Shown: one piece after another, positions 7,605-15,567 of the stretch
Layout: the number at the start of each line of letters is the position of its first letter
Numbering within the stretch: position 1 is the stretch's first letter
DNA from: a virus
IMG/VR virus record: IMGVR_UViG_3300036792_000016
Span: 1-28,047 of that record
Strand: one strand, 5' to 3'
DNA length: 28,047 nt
Position numbers and translations under genes: made by a program
Notes under the pieces: generated by a model
Database searches by the model: none
What the model saw: the letters and a program-made list of their open reading frames with translations, nothing else
What the model was told of the DNA's origin: nothing

Positions 7605-8038
7605 GCATTGGCAACCTACACGGGCTCGTGCGCGGGGCAATCAACTCGGTCAACCCAGATATCAAGGCGCAATGGCTAGTATCGACCGGCAACACGGTTG
7701 ACGACGCCGGGGCCTCGGTTCCGGCGTACGCGGCGGCCGTGCCCGTCAAAGCACAGGTTCAAGCGCTCAAGGGTTCGGACCTCAAGAAATACAACTTCCT
7801 CCAGGCGCAAGGGGTGCACCGGGCCGTGTACATGTACGGCAACCCGGATGCCATCAACCGCGTCGAGTCGAAAGGCGGAGACCTCTTGCAGTTCCCGCAG
7901 TACCCCACGGGTGTTGTTCGCACGTGGCTTATCACGGCGGTTGACGAGCCGTGGACCTCGGGCAACGGCAACCTCGCATGGTGCCGCGTGATCGTTACAT
8001 TGCAGCTTGACCCCAACAACCCGGTGTCGCAAGTGTGA
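7601..8038 (+). CDS. Phage neck/head-closure-type protein
   Basis: 145 residues, ATGA-coupled to the gp10-like gene. The order KAQVQALKGSDLKKYNFLQA, then HRAVYMYGNPDAI, GGDLLQFPQ, VVRTWLITAVDEPWTSG and CRVIVTLQLD is that of small beta-barrel proteins found between gp10-like and tail-terminator genes in contractile-tail phages. A head-closure (stopper) role is likely but assigned mostly from gene order. Confidence 0.55.
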   Translation: MSIGNLHGLVRGAINSVNPDIKAQWLVSTGNTVDDAGASVPAYAAAVPVKAQVQALKGSDLKKYNFLQAQGVHRAVYMYGNPDAINRVESKGGDLLQFPQYPTGVVRTWLITAVDEPWTSGNGNLAWCRVIVTLQLDPNNPVSQV

Positions 8039-8574
8039 GCGGTCTAACACCTAGCATCCTCGAACGACAGTTATATGTTGCGGTCAAGGCGTTTCTCGTG
8101 ACCGTGACCGGGCTCGACCCGTCGTTGGTGTTGCAAGGGCTACCCAACCGCTCGGCGATGCCCCCGGCCTCGCCCGGCTTCGTGACGATGCAACTTACGG
8201 GCGGCACGCGCCTGAATTACAACGTTGACACGTGGGATACGACCGACCCGGCGCCTAGCATCATTTCTTCCGAGACCCATTGGAAGGAAAAGATGCAGGT
8301 TGACTTCTACGGTGCGGGGGCCGGCGATTGGTCGCGAGTCTTCGCCGGGCTGTGGAAGGACGAGACCGCGTGCCTAGCGCTCGAACCGGTGTGCGACCCG
8401 CTGTACGCGAACGACCCCATGCTTGCGCCGCTCGACGATGACGAACAGCAGTACGAATCCCGCTGGACCGTCGAGGCGTTTTTACAATATAATCCAGTTA
8501 CGTCCGTTCCCATGCAATTCGCCGATACGTTCGAAGTCACTCTAATATCCGTTGACGAGGCTTACCCCCCATGA
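8035..8574 (+). CDS. Tail terminator/tail-completion protein (LIC_12616-like)
   Basis: 179 residues, GTG start overlapping the previous TGA. It resembles the phage LIC_12616 family that precedes DUF3383 sheath genes: LQGLPNRSAMPPASPGFVTM, WKEKMQVDFYGAGAGDWSRV and a C-terminal ESRWTVEAFLQYNP. It would cap the tail tube or sheath at the neck. Codons around 8480-8500 are unusually AT-rich and contain a perfect TATAAT. The 3' end overlaps the sheath start (CCATGA). Confidence 0.65.
   Translation: MSGLTPSILERQLYVAVKAFLVTVTGLDPSLVLQGLPNRSAMPPASPGFVTMQLTGGTRLNYNVDTWDTTDPAPSIISSETHWKEKMQVDFYGAGAGDWSRVFAGLWKDETACLALEPVCDPLYANDPMLAPLDDDEQQYESRWTVEAFLQYNPVTSVPMQFADTFEVTLISVDEAYPP
8464..8493 (+). promoter_or_regulatory. 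Candidate promoter inside the tail terminator gene, upstream of the sheath
   Basis: TGGACC (8464-8469), 18 bases, then a perfect TATAAT (8488-8493), 77 bases before the sheath ATG. The local AT-rich codons (Phe TTT, Leu TTA, Tyr TAT, Asn AAT) stand out from the GC-ended codons around them. The -35 is weak (4 of 6). Confidence 0.3.
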
Positions 8575-10331
8575 CCTCCATCCCAATGAGTCAACTTATC
8601 GGATCGACCCCGAGCGTTCTAGGCGCCGGGGGCAATCCGCTATCGCCGAACGGCTTGGCGTTGACGACCGACCCCTCTATCCCAATCGGCGTTGCACAGG
8701 CTTTCGTGAACGACGCCGCCGTGAGCGCATGGTTTGGAGCCAACGCCCCGGAAACCCTCAATTGGGGCAACATCTACTTCGGGGGCTTCATCGGTGCCGA
8801 TTCGCTACCCGGAACGATGTACTTTTTCCAGTATAACGAGGATGACGTTGCGGCGTATCTGCGCGGCGGTTCGCTGGCGACAACGACCCTCACCGAGTTG
8901 CAAGGCTTCTCGGGCACGCTACTGGTCACGGTTGACGGGCGCGCACTGACCTCGGCGAACATCAACCTTTCGAGCGCCACGAGCTTTAGCAACGCGGCCG
9001 GGCTGTTGCAGACTGGCCTACAGAACGTCGGCAACGTCTGGACTGGCACCCTCACGACGGCGACCTCGGAAACGGTCACCATCGACACGACCACGACCGG
9101 ACAGCTACACGTCGGCGACGTACTCGTGGGCACCGATATCCCGGTCGGCGCCACCATCACGGCGTTCGGAACTTACACCCCGACCACGGGTATGGGCACC
9201 GTGACGATTAGCGCGGCGGCGACCGGCACCGTTGGACCCGAGGCCGGTACGGTCACGTACGACCCGACGGTGACTTACGACGCGCTTCGAGAGGGGTTCG
9301 TCATCACGTCGCCCACGACGGGCGTTACAAGCTCGCTTGCCTTCGCCTCGGGCGCGCTCGCGGTCGATCTACTGTTGACCCAAGTCACGGGTGCGGTGCT
9401 CTCTCAAGGCGCCGCAGCCGCCACGCCCGCGAGCGCCATGAACGCGGTGACTCAGGCCACGCAAAATTGGGTGACCTTCTCGCACGTGTTCGACCTCACG
9501 GGCGACGTTCCAACCGCCCTCGGGTTCGCGCAATGGGTCAGCACGGCGAGCCCGGCCGGTCAAGAACGCTTTTTATATGTTGAATGGGACGCGGACTTGG
9601 CCGAGACGACCGGCCCGGCGTCGGAGTCGTTCGGCGCGATGGTCACGGCCGCGAGCTACAACGGCGTCATGCCGAACTTCGACCTCACGAGCGGCCAGAA
9701 AGCGGCGTTCGTCATGGGTGCGATTGCCTCGCTCGATACGAGCGCGACCGGCGGCCGGTTCACCCTTGCGTACAAGGGGCAGAACGGGTTGACCCCCGAC
9801 GTGACCTCGGCGCAGGTTGCCGCGAACCTCGCCGGCACCCCGTACGGCTCGGGCGGCAACGGTTACAACTTCTACGGCGCGTTCGCTACCGCGAATCAGG
9901 CGTTCCAGTTCCTACAGCCCGGCTCCATGCCCGGCCAATGGAAATGGGTCGATGCCTATGTCAACCAAGTGTTGATGAACTCCGACTTTCAACTCGCGTT
10001 GGCCGAGCTTGAGACCAACGTCAAGTCGATTCCGTTCAACACGGCCGGGTACAACCTGATTCGCTCGACGTTGCTCGACCCAATCAACAAGTACATCAAC
10101 TTCGGCGCGATTCAGCCGGGCATACCGCTGTCGGCGTCTCAGGCGCAGCAAGTCAACACGGCGGCCGGCCGGAAGATTGACACCGTACTGTCTACGGTTG
10201 GTTGGTACTTACAGATTCTACCGGCGTCGGCGCAGGTTCGCGGGTTGCGAGGCTCGCCGCCTATGAAGTTCTGGTACACCGACGGCGGCTCGATACAGTC
10301 GTTGTTGCTCGCGACCATCGACATTCAATAA
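8571..10331 (+). CDS. Contractile tail sheath protein (DUF3383-like) with inserted module
   Basis: Forms the contractile tail sheath. The N-terminal half has the family layout (FVNDAAVSAWFGANAPE, YFGGFIGADSLPGTMYFFQY, FSGTLLVTVDGRALTSANIN) and the C-terminal half contains FYGAFATANQAFQFLQPGSM, QWKWVDAYVNQVLMNSDFQL, LLDPINKYINFGAIQPGIPL and the terminal GLRGSPPMKFWYTDGGSIQS. Residues about 158-229 are an extra GTDIP module (LHVGDVLVGTDIPVGATI, TVTISAAATGTVGPEAGTV) placed between a helix and the strand VTYDALREGFVITSP. That position is a loop, so the module is probably exposed on the sheath. At 586 residues the protein is longer than DUF3383 proteins usually are, which matches the insertion. 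Confidence 0.85.
   Translation: MTSIPMSQLIGSTPSVLGAGGNPLSPNGLALTTDPSIPIGVAQAFVNDAAVSAWFGANAPETLNWGNIYFGGFIGADSLPGTMYFFQYNEDDVAAYLRGGSLATTTLTELQGFSGTLLVTVDGRALTSANINLSSATSFSNAAGLLQTGLQNVGNVWTGTLTTATSETVTIDTTTTGQLHVGDVLVGTDIPVGATITAFGTYTPTTGMGTVTISAAATGTVGPEAGTVTYDPTVTYDALREGFVITSPTTGVTSSLAFASGALAVDLLLTQVTGAVLSQGAAAATPASAMNAVTQATQNWVTFSHVFDLTGDVPTALGFAQWVSTASPAGQERFLYVEWDADLAETTGPASESFGAMVTAASYNGVMPNFDLTSGQKAAFVMGAIASLDTSATGGRFTLAYKGQNGLTPDVTSAQVAANLAGTPYGSGGNGYNFYGAFATANQAFQFLQPGSMPGQWKWVDAYVNQVLMNSDFQLALAELETNVKSIPFNTAGYNLIRSTLLDPINKYINFGAIQPGIPLSASQAQQVNTAAGRKIDTVLSTVGWYLQILPASAQVRGLRGSPPMKFWYTDGGSIQSLLLATIDIQ
9042..9257 (+). repeat. GTDIP module, copy in tail sheath
   Basis: Codes for residues 158-229. 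GTDIPVGATI and ISAAATGTVGPEAGTV align with the modules of cement protein A and baseplate J. The DNA GGCACCGATATCCCG here differs from the other two by one base. Confidence 0.75.
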
Positions 10332-10343
10332 GGGCACTGACAC

Positions 10344-10775
10344 ATGGGCACCATTACAACCGCGAACGCAAGCGTTATCATTTCGATTCCCGACGTGTTC
10401 CCCGTTGACCAGATTCTTTCGGGGTTCGCGGCCGACGACGCCTTTACGCAAGGCGCGTTCGACATGACCGAGACCCGCATGGGTGTTGACGGTATTCTCT
10501 CGGCGGGCTACACGCCGAACGAGAAGCCGTTCACCATCACGTTCCAACCCGACTCGCCCTCGATTCTCGTGTTCGACACGTGGGGTGCGGCGATGGAAGC
10601 GGCAAAAGAGGCGTTGCAAGCCTCGATGGTCATCGCCATGCCGAGCATAGGCAAGGCGTTCAACTTCAACGTTGGTTGGCTGAAGAACTTCAAGAAGCTA
10701 CCCGACGCCAAGAAGGTCGCGGAACCGCAGACCTATTCGATTGCATGGCAGGACATTCAGCCGGTTCCGATCTAA
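10344..10775 (+). CDS. Tail tube protein
   Basis: 143 residues located directly after the sheath, the standard site of the tube gene in contractile tails. It is beta-rich with a central helix (LVFDTWGAAMEAAKEAL), starting SVIISIPDVFPVDQILSGFA and including FDMTETRMGVDGILSAGYTP and KPFTITFQPDSPS. It forms the inner tube through which DNA passes. The tube call depends on size, fold pattern and position. The gene is followed by the second 16-bp palindrome. Confidence 0.75.
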   Translation: MGTITTANASVIISIPDVFPVDQILSGFAADDAFTQGAFDMTETRMGVDGILSAGYTPNEKPFTITFQPDSPSILVFDTWGAAMEAAKEALQASMVIAMPSIGKAFNFNVGWLKNFKKLPDAKKVAEPQTYSIAWQDIQPVPI

Positions 10776-10778
10776 GTT

Positions 10779-10794
10779 AGTTCCCACGGGAACT
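10779..10794. promoter_or_regulatory. 16-bp near-palindrome, copy 2
   Basis: AGTTCCCACGGGAACT, identical in all 16 bases to 1225-1240. It starts 4 bases after the tail tube stop and lies in the 49-base gap before the tail chaperone gene. Both copies thus fall at gene ends in gaps, which argues against chance. Confidence 0.55.
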
Positions 10795-10824
10795 CACGGA
10801 CAACAACGCACTGACATATGAGCC

Positions 10825-11337
10825 ATGAGAAAAACAAAACGGTTGACTATTACCGGCGAGGGCCGCGACAAGGGTAAGACGTTCATTCTTACCGAAATGC
10901 CCGCCGACCAAGGCGAGCGTTGGGCGCTTCGAGCGCTCTTAGCCCTCACCAACACGGGCGCGGCCATTCCCGAGGAAGCGTTAGGCGCGGGCATGGCCGG
11001 GCTTGCAGCCGTGGGCGTCCAAGCCCTCGGCATGCTCGACTCCCTACAGGTACAGCCCTTGCTCGACGAGCTTTGGCCGTCGTGTGTGCGCTACGCGCCG
11101 CCGAATGAAAAGCTCATGCCTCAAGAGATTATGCCGGGGGTGAACTCCCAAATTGAAGAGGTCAAGACCCGCGTCGAGATTTACCGGGAGTTGTTGAACC
11201 TCCACACGGGTTTTTTTATGCCCGCCGAACTCCCGACTTCGGCGTTGCCGGATTCGGCGGGCGGCAAGGTCGGTTGGATTTCCTCAATGTCCCACGCATT
11301 GTTGGGACTCTTGTCGCGAATCGGCTTGCGACACTAG
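10825..11337 (+). CDS. Tail assembly chaperone, unshifted product (lambda G-like role)
   Basis: 170 residues, between tube and tape measure, where tail assembly chaperones lie. The N-terminal part (RLTITGEGRDKGKTFILTEM, then WALRALLALTNTGAAIP) and EVKTRVEIYRELLNLHTGFF are typical of the phage chaperone family. In this phage the ribosome can shift -1 at GGGTTTTTTT (11208-11217); without the shift it reads a further 39 codons to the stop at 11335-11337. It should bind the tape measure during tube assembly and be absent from the virion. Confidence 0.75.
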   Translation: MRKTKRLTITGEGRDKGKTFILTEMPADQGERWALRALLALTNTGAAIPEEALGAGMAGLAAVGVQALGMLDSLQVQPLLDELWPSCVRYAPPNEKLMPQEIMPGVNSQIEEVKTRVEIYRELLNLHTGFFMPAELPTSALPDSAGGKVGWISSMSHALLGLLSRIGLRH

Positions 11338-11435
11338 TAGAGTTGCAAACTATTCTCGGCGTAGAGGATGCCTACAACCTGTTAGAAGTCTTCAGCGTCG
11401 AGAACTACAACCGAGCCAAAACGACTAAGCCGTAA
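10825..11435 (+). CDS. Tail assembly chaperone, -1 frameshift product (lambda GT-like role)
   Basis: Product of a probable -1 programmed frameshift: codons 1-131 are read in the frame of the shorter product up to the T run at 11211-11217, then reading resumes at 11217 and continues 72 codons to TAA at 11433-11435, giving about 203 residues. The new C-terminal part contains LATLVELQTILGVEDAYNLL followed by EVFSVENYN, the helical pattern typical of the second half of chaperones in this phage group. This half has no start codon of its own with a convincing context. Its stop overlaps the tape measure ATG (TAATG). The fusion is inferred; the slippery site, stem and open frame are seen. Confidence 0.7.
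11208..11261 (+). promoter_or_regulatory. -1 ribosomal frameshift signal
   Basis: In-frame codons read ACG GGT TTT TTT ATG, so both G GGT TTT (11208-11214) and T TTT TTT (11211-11217) are slippery heptamers. Downstream, CCCGCCGAA (11221-11229) pairs perfectly with TTCGGCGGG (11253-11261), a 9-bp stem starting 6 bases after GGGTTTT. An alternative 7-bp stem, CGCCGAA (11223-11229) with TTCGGCG (11238-11244), is also possible. Confidence 0.7.
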
Positions 11436-13075
11436 TGCCCGCCACGATAATTGACGCCCTAGTTGTTACCCTCGGCCTCGACGGCGGCCCGTACAAGCGT
11501 GCGGCACGTGAGGCCGCGCGCGAGCAAGCGAAGCTCAAAGATTCAGTAAAGAAAGGCGGCGACGAGGTTAGCTCGGCGCTCGCCGAGGTTGGCCGGCAAG
11601 CCGCGTTGCTGTTCATAGGCTTCGAGGGCATCAAGGGTGCAATCAACTTCTTTGCGGGCATCAACGTCGCGACGGCCGACCTTGGCCGCTTTTCCAAGAA
11701 CCTCGGCGAGTCTGCGCACGAGGTCAACACGTGGGACTCAGCGGTAGAACTCGCGGGCGGCTCGGCGAAAGATGCTCAAGCCGACTTGCAAGGGCTGTCG
11801 AATTCCATCACGGCGTTGAAGGCTACGGGCGATGTGTCGCCGCTGTTGCTATTGTTCCAACGCATGGGTGTGTCGATCTACGACGCCCAAGGCAAGACCC
11901 GTAAGCTAACCGACCTCTACAAAGACCTCGGCGACAAGCTACGACAGTACAACCGCGCCGACGCGTTCAACCTCGCGCGCCAAGCCGGGCTTTCCGAGTC
12001 AACATTCAACCTCATCCGCGCCGAGGGCGACGAGCGCGAGCGGCTGTTGCGGCTTGCCGAACAGAACAACACGGTTACGGACGAGTCAACGCAGAAAGCC
12101 GCCGAGTTGCAAGAGGAATGGCGCGGTATCGGCCAGACTGTGAAGGGCTTCGGGCTCACACTGTTGGGTGACATTACCCCGGCCATCAAAGACTTGTTCG
12201 GTTGGGTACAGCGCATATTTACGGGAGTCAAGAACACCGGATTCTTGCAGGGTGTGTTTACGGTCTTGGCCGGTGCCGTGCGAGTGTTGGTTGACCTCGT
12301 AAGGGTCGCATGGTCGGGGCTGTCGCAACTATTCGACTTGTTGGTGAACTCCAAGGCCGGCAAGTTCCTTGTAGGGCTGTTGGAAAAGCTGAAAGGCTTT
12401 GGCAAAGAGTTCGTTGCGCAAGCCGACCGGTTCGCCGACCAGTACGCGCCCGAGGCGAAGACAGCCGCGCCCGCGCCGGCCGCCGCCTTGACGGCTGCGC
12501 AACGTAAGGCCGCGCGCAACAACCCCGGCGACTTGCGGTTCGCGGGGCAGTCTGGCGCGACCAACGAGGGTGGGTTTGCCTCGTTCAAGACTCTCGCCGA
12601 TGGTATACAGGCGTCGAACCGACAACTCGACTTGTTCGCAAAGCGCGGTATCAACACCATTGACAAGATCATTTCCAAATGGGCACCCCCGAACGAGAAC
12701 AACACGCCCGCGTACAAAGCGGCCTTGTCTAAGTTCATTGGTAAGGGGTTGAATGAGGAACTGACAACCGCCGACCGTCAACGGTTGCTGCAAGGTATCT
12801 TTAACCAAGAGGGGGTGAACAAGGTCTCATCGGCACAGATTGCCGGCGTTGTTCAGAATCCTAACGCGCTTTCGGCGGCACAGTTTGCCAACAGCCAAGC
12901 CGTACCGGGGCAGACTGGCGGGGCCGGGGGCAACACCTCGACGACTACGATTGACATAGGCGAAGTCCACGTGCACGCGCCGAACGCTCGCGACGCTAAC
13001 GACATAGCGGCCGAGCTACCCGGTGCGTTGAAGCGCAAGGGCATCGTCGCGCAAGCTGATTCGGGGATGAGCTAA
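11435..13075 (+). CDS. Tail tape measure protein with muramidase-like domain
   Basis: Sets tail length and passes into the cell during injection. The first 340 residues are mostly helical (KRAAREAAREQAKLKDSVKK; LQEEWRGIGQTVKGFGLTLL) with hydrophobic stretches near 55-75 and 268-300. Residues about 359-460 form a distinct domain, RNNPGDLRF ... GFASFKTLADGIQASNRQLD, then GINTIDKIISKWAPPNENNT, matching the NNPGN-type domain of phage virion muramidase/structural proteins. The C-terminus has the TTTIDIGEVHVHA beta motif usual in tape measures. At 546 residues it is short, implying a short tail (roughly 80 nm by the usual 1.5 angstrom per residue rule). Start fixed by the TAATG overlap. Confidence 0.85.
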   Translation: MPATIIDALVVTLGLDGGPYKRAAREAAREQAKLKDSVKKGGDEVSSALAEVGRQAALLFIGFEGIKGAINFFAGINVATADLGRFSKNLGESAHEVNTWDSAVELAGGSAKDAQADLQGLSNSITALKATGDVSPLLLLFQRMGVSIYDAQGKTRKLTDLYKDLGDKLRQYNRADAFNLARQAGLSESTFNLIRAEGDERERLLRLAEQNNTVTDESTQKAAELQEEWRGIGQTVKGFGLTLLGDITPAIKDLFGWVQRIFTGVKNTGFLQGVFTVLAGAVRVLVDLVRVAWSGLSQLFDLLVNSKAGKFLVGLLEKLKGFGKEFVAQADRFADQYAPEAKTAAPAPAAALTAAQRKAARNNPGDLRFAGQSGATNEGGFASFKTLADGIQASNRQLDLFAKRGINTIDKIISKWAPPNENNTPAYKAALSKFIGKGLNEELTTADRQRLLQGIFNQEGVNKVSSAQIAGVVQNPNALSAAQFANSQAVPGQTGGAGGNTSTTTIDIGEVHVHAPNARDANDIAAELPGALKRKGIVAQADSGMS

Positions 13076-13758
13076 TGCCGTCTGTCTTTATTCCCAAGCC
13101 GCCGTTTCCCAACATTCCGTTCCTGTTGGGCGTGCCGCAAATTGTCCGTTCGCTGTTGTTCCAACCGGCGAACCAAGTAACCTTGGGCGCGCAAGCGCAA
13201 CACGGGCTTTGGGCGTCGGCTCAGGTTGCCCCGTCGTGGGGAATCTACGATACCAACGGTAACAAGGTCATCGACCCCGACAATGTGTATGCCTTCGACA
13301 ACCGGGCGGAGTGGCGCGAGTCGGACTATCCCGTTCAACGCGGCGCGTTCGACACCTTCAACAAGGTCATCGTGCCGCCCGAGTCTTCGGTACGCATGAC
13401 GAAAGGCGGCTCGCTGTCGGCTCGTACGGCGTTCCTGAAGTCCATTGACCAGATTGCGGGAGACACCCTTACATACAACATTCTGACGCCCGAGAAGACG
13501 TACTTTAGTCAGAACGTTATCCGCGTCGAGCTTTTGCGGCGTAGCGCCGAGGGTGCGTACTTTGTCGAAATTGATGTGTTCTTTCGCTCTATCATCGAGC
13601 AGAACGCGCAGTATTCCACGACTGCGGCGAGCACGGCGAACGCGGTGAACCCGCCGGCACTTCCGGCCGTGAACCAAGGCAACGTGCAACCTAACTCGGT
13701 TGTACCTAACAGCGTAAAGACTGTTGCGACCAAGGCCATTGCGAGCGCCCCACTATGA
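13075..13758 (+). CDS. Tail/baseplate structural protein
   Basis: 227 residues, between tape measure and baseplate plug, a place taken in related contractile-tail phages by a baseplate-region protein. The N-terminus is Pro-rich and hydrophobic (PPFPNIPFLLGVPQIVRSLL). The middle, NVYAFDNRAEWRESDYPVQR and FNKVIVPPESSVRMTKGG, then FLKSIDQIAGDTLTYNILTP, is conserved in style with this family. The last 50 residues are low-complexity (Ala/Asn/Pro/Val). A role as tube-to-hub adaptor is likely by position, not by motif. Confidence 0.6.
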   Translation: MPSVFIPKPPFPNIPFLLGVPQIVRSLLFQPANQVTLGAQAQHGLWASAQVAPSWGIYDTNGNKVIDPDNVYAFDNRAEWRESDYPVQRGAFDTFNKVIVPPESSVRMTKGGSLSARTAFLKSIDQIAGDTLTYNILTPEKTYFSQNVIRVELLRRSAEGAYFVEIDVFFRSIIEQNAQYSTTAASTANAVNPPALPAVNQGNVQPNSVVPNSVKTVATKAIASAPL

Positions 13759-14099
13759 TGATAGTGCCCCTAAGCGCGGTCGCTTCTCAGACGCTACAGT
13801 TCGTTGCGGGCGGGCAGAACTGCCAAATGTCGGTGTACACTAACGACGGCTACGACTACACGGACCCAACGCTTAGCGAGCCCAAAGAGTACATTGCGAT
13901 TGACTTCGCCTATAACGGCGTGCAAGTCACCAACACTCAGAATTGTTTGAACCGCAAGCGGCTGTTGATTAATCGTCAGTACCTTGGATTCGTCGGCGAC
14001 TTCATGTTCGTAGACACGCAAGGCGTAGACGACCCGCAGTTCGAGGGCTTGGGCGCGCGTTGGCTGTTGCTGTACCTCGAAGCGTCGGACCTCCCATGA
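13755..14099 (+). CDS. Baseplate plug protein (cyanophage Pam3-type family)
   Basis: 114 residues. IVPLSAVASQTLQFVAGGQN followed by CQMSVYTNDG, DFAYNGVQVTNTQNCLNR and LGFVGDFMFVDTQGVDDP, then GLGARWLLLYLE, is the full pattern of the phage baseplate plug family named after a cyanophage structure. It closes the tube lumen beneath the tape measure. ATGA overlaps couple it to both neighbours. Three Cys residues are present. A second Met codon immediately follows the first, so the start may be 3 bases later. Confidence 0.8.
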   Translation: MMIVPLSAVASQTLQFVAGGQNCQMSVYTNDGYDYTDPTLSEPKEYIAIDFAYNGVQVTNTQNCLNRKRLLINRQYLGFVGDFMFVDTQGVDDPQFEGLGARWLLLYLEASDLP

Positions 14100-14980
14100 C
14101 GACGTTCACCAAGAAAGACCTACGCTTTACATTCATACTCGCGAGCAACGCCAAGTTTGCGGGTACTAACTCGAACACCCTGAAAGTCAACGGGCTTCGT
14201 GCTTCGGCGACTATCAAGGGCTCGGGGTTGCCGGCGTTCCCCGAGTCGGACTTGACCATATTCGGGTTGAAGCAAGACGACATGAACGCGCTTACGGCAA
14301 CACAGTTTCAGCCGTTGAGCATGCAACGCAACACCGTGTTAGTCGAAGCCGATAGCGGTCAAGGCTTCTCGACAGTGTTCTCGGGTCAGATTATCACGAG
14401 CGGCCCCGACTACGACGGCATACCGCAAGCGCCGTTGAAGGTACAGGCGCGCGTGCTCGGCTTCGATTCGTTGAATCCGGCCACGGCTACGAGCTACACG
14501 GGCGCGACCAGCGTCGCCAACATCGTGGGCACGATTGCCTCGAAGCTCGGGTACGTGTTGGAAAACAACGGCGTGAACGTCAACTTGAGCAACCCGTATT
14601 TCGGCGGCACGCTCGTTGACCAGCTACGCGCGGTTGCCTCGCAAGCCGGAATCGATGTGTACACCGAGGGCAACGTCATTGCGATATGCCCCAAGGGTGC
14701 GCCCCGGCAACAACAGTCGTTCACGCTCTCGCCGCAATCTGGCCTCGTGGGATACCCCAAGCTCGACTTTCAACGCGGGTACGTCTACACCAAGGCGCTT
14801 TACAACTCGGCCTTTCGCTTCGGCGGCCCGATCACTGTGCAAGGTTCGGACGTTCCGCTAGCCAACGGTAAATGGGTCATCGGTACGATATCCCACGAGC
14901 TTAGCTCGTTGACACCTAACGGCCCTTGGTTCTCTAGCATGCTCTTGTACCCGCCTAACAGCTTGCCGCCGATATCATGA
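14096..14980 (+). CDS. Baseplate hub protein (gp27/late control D-like)
   Basis: 294 residues from the ATG at 14096. It begins FTKKDLRFTFILASNAKF and has the two-barrel hub layout: LKVNGLRASATIKGSGLPAF then FSGQIITSGPDYDGIPQAPL, with a central helical segment SVANIVGTIASKLGYVLENN and the LRAVASQAGIDVYTEGNVIA stretch characteristic of hub proteins. The C-terminal domain (GKWVIGTISHELSSLTPNGP) is the usual closing barrel. It forms the trimeric hub joining tube and spike, and is encoded just before the spike, as expected. Confidence 0.75.
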   Translation: MTTFTKKDLRFTFILASNAKFAGTNSNTLKVNGLRASATIKGSGLPAFPESDLTIFGLKQDDMNALTATQFQPLSMQRNTVLVEADSGQGFSTVFSGQIITSGPDYDGIPQAPLKVQARVLGFDSLNPATATSYTGATSVANIVGTIASKLGYVLENNGVNVNLSNPYFGGTLVDQLRAVASQAGIDVYTEGNVIAICPKGAPRQQQSFTLSPQSGLVGYPKLDFQRGYVYTKALYNSAFRFGGPITVQGSDVPLANGKWVIGTISHELSSLTPNGPWFSSMLLYPPNSLPPIS

Positions 14981-15567
14981 CCCAAGTATTCGGCCAACAA
15001 GACACCTCGACGACGACCGACGATTACAACACGTTGGCGTTTGTGTTTTGGTTGCTTATGCAGAACGTGCAAACGGCGACCATTGTCAAGGTTATATCGT
15101 GCACCAACGACGGCGGCTTGTCGCCCGTCGGTCGCGTCACGGTGCAACCGTGCGTCAATCAAATGACGGGCAACCGGCAAGCCGTGCCGCACGGTCAGAT
15201 TTTCAATTGCCTCTACTCGCGCATGACGGGCGGCGACAATGCAATCATCATGGACCCCAAGAAAGACGACCTTGGGCTTATGGTGTTCTGTTCGCGCGAT
15301 CTAACAGGCGTTATAGCCAACGCGGGGCCGGCGAACCCCGGCTCGTTCCGCAAGTTTGATTGGGCCGACGGCGTTTATATGGGGGGCGTACCTCTCGGAA
15401 AAACTGCAATTCAGTACATGAGGTTTGCCGCCGGCATAGAGTTAGGTTCCCCCGTCGTATCGACTACCGAAAACCTAAGTGTTGGTACGGGAGCCACGGG
15501 AGTCTTTACAACTCCTACCGGACAAACAGTTACGGTGCAAAACGGTATCATCGTGAGTATTGCATGA
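14977..15567 (+). CDS. Membrane-puncturing spike (gp138-like)
   Basis: 196 residues. ATIVKVISCTNDGGLSPVGR followed by VTVQPCVNQ, HGQIFNCLYSRMTGGDNAII, then DLGLMVFCSRDL matches the OB-fold N-terminal domain of gp138-family spikes. The C-terminal 45 residues (SVGTGATGVFTTPTGQTVTV then QNGIIVSIA) are the short beta-prism strands that form the pointed trimer tip. Codons from about 15408 to 15560 are visibly more AT-rich than the OB part, as though the tip had a separate history. It punctures the outer membrane when the sheath contracts. Confidence 0.8.
   Translation: MTQVFGQQDTSTTTDDYNTLAFVFWLLMQNVQTATIVKVISCTNDGGLSPVGRVTVQPCVNQMTGNRQAVPHGQIFNCLYSRMTGGDNAIIMDPKKDDLGLMVFCSRDLTGVIANAGPANPGSFRKFDWADGVYMGGVPLGKTAIQYMRFAAGIELGSPVVSTTENLSVGTGATGVFTTPTGQTVTVQNGIIVSIA

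Noticed and set aside
11208-11217. T run read as a rho-independent terminator
   Set aside because: No GC hairpin precedes it and it lies inside a gene; its frame position and the downstream stem fit a frameshift site.
11917-12738. 273-codon open frame on the - strand
   Set aside because: Entirely antisense to the tape measure gene, Ser/Pro/Arg-rich, a product of GC-rich codon structure.
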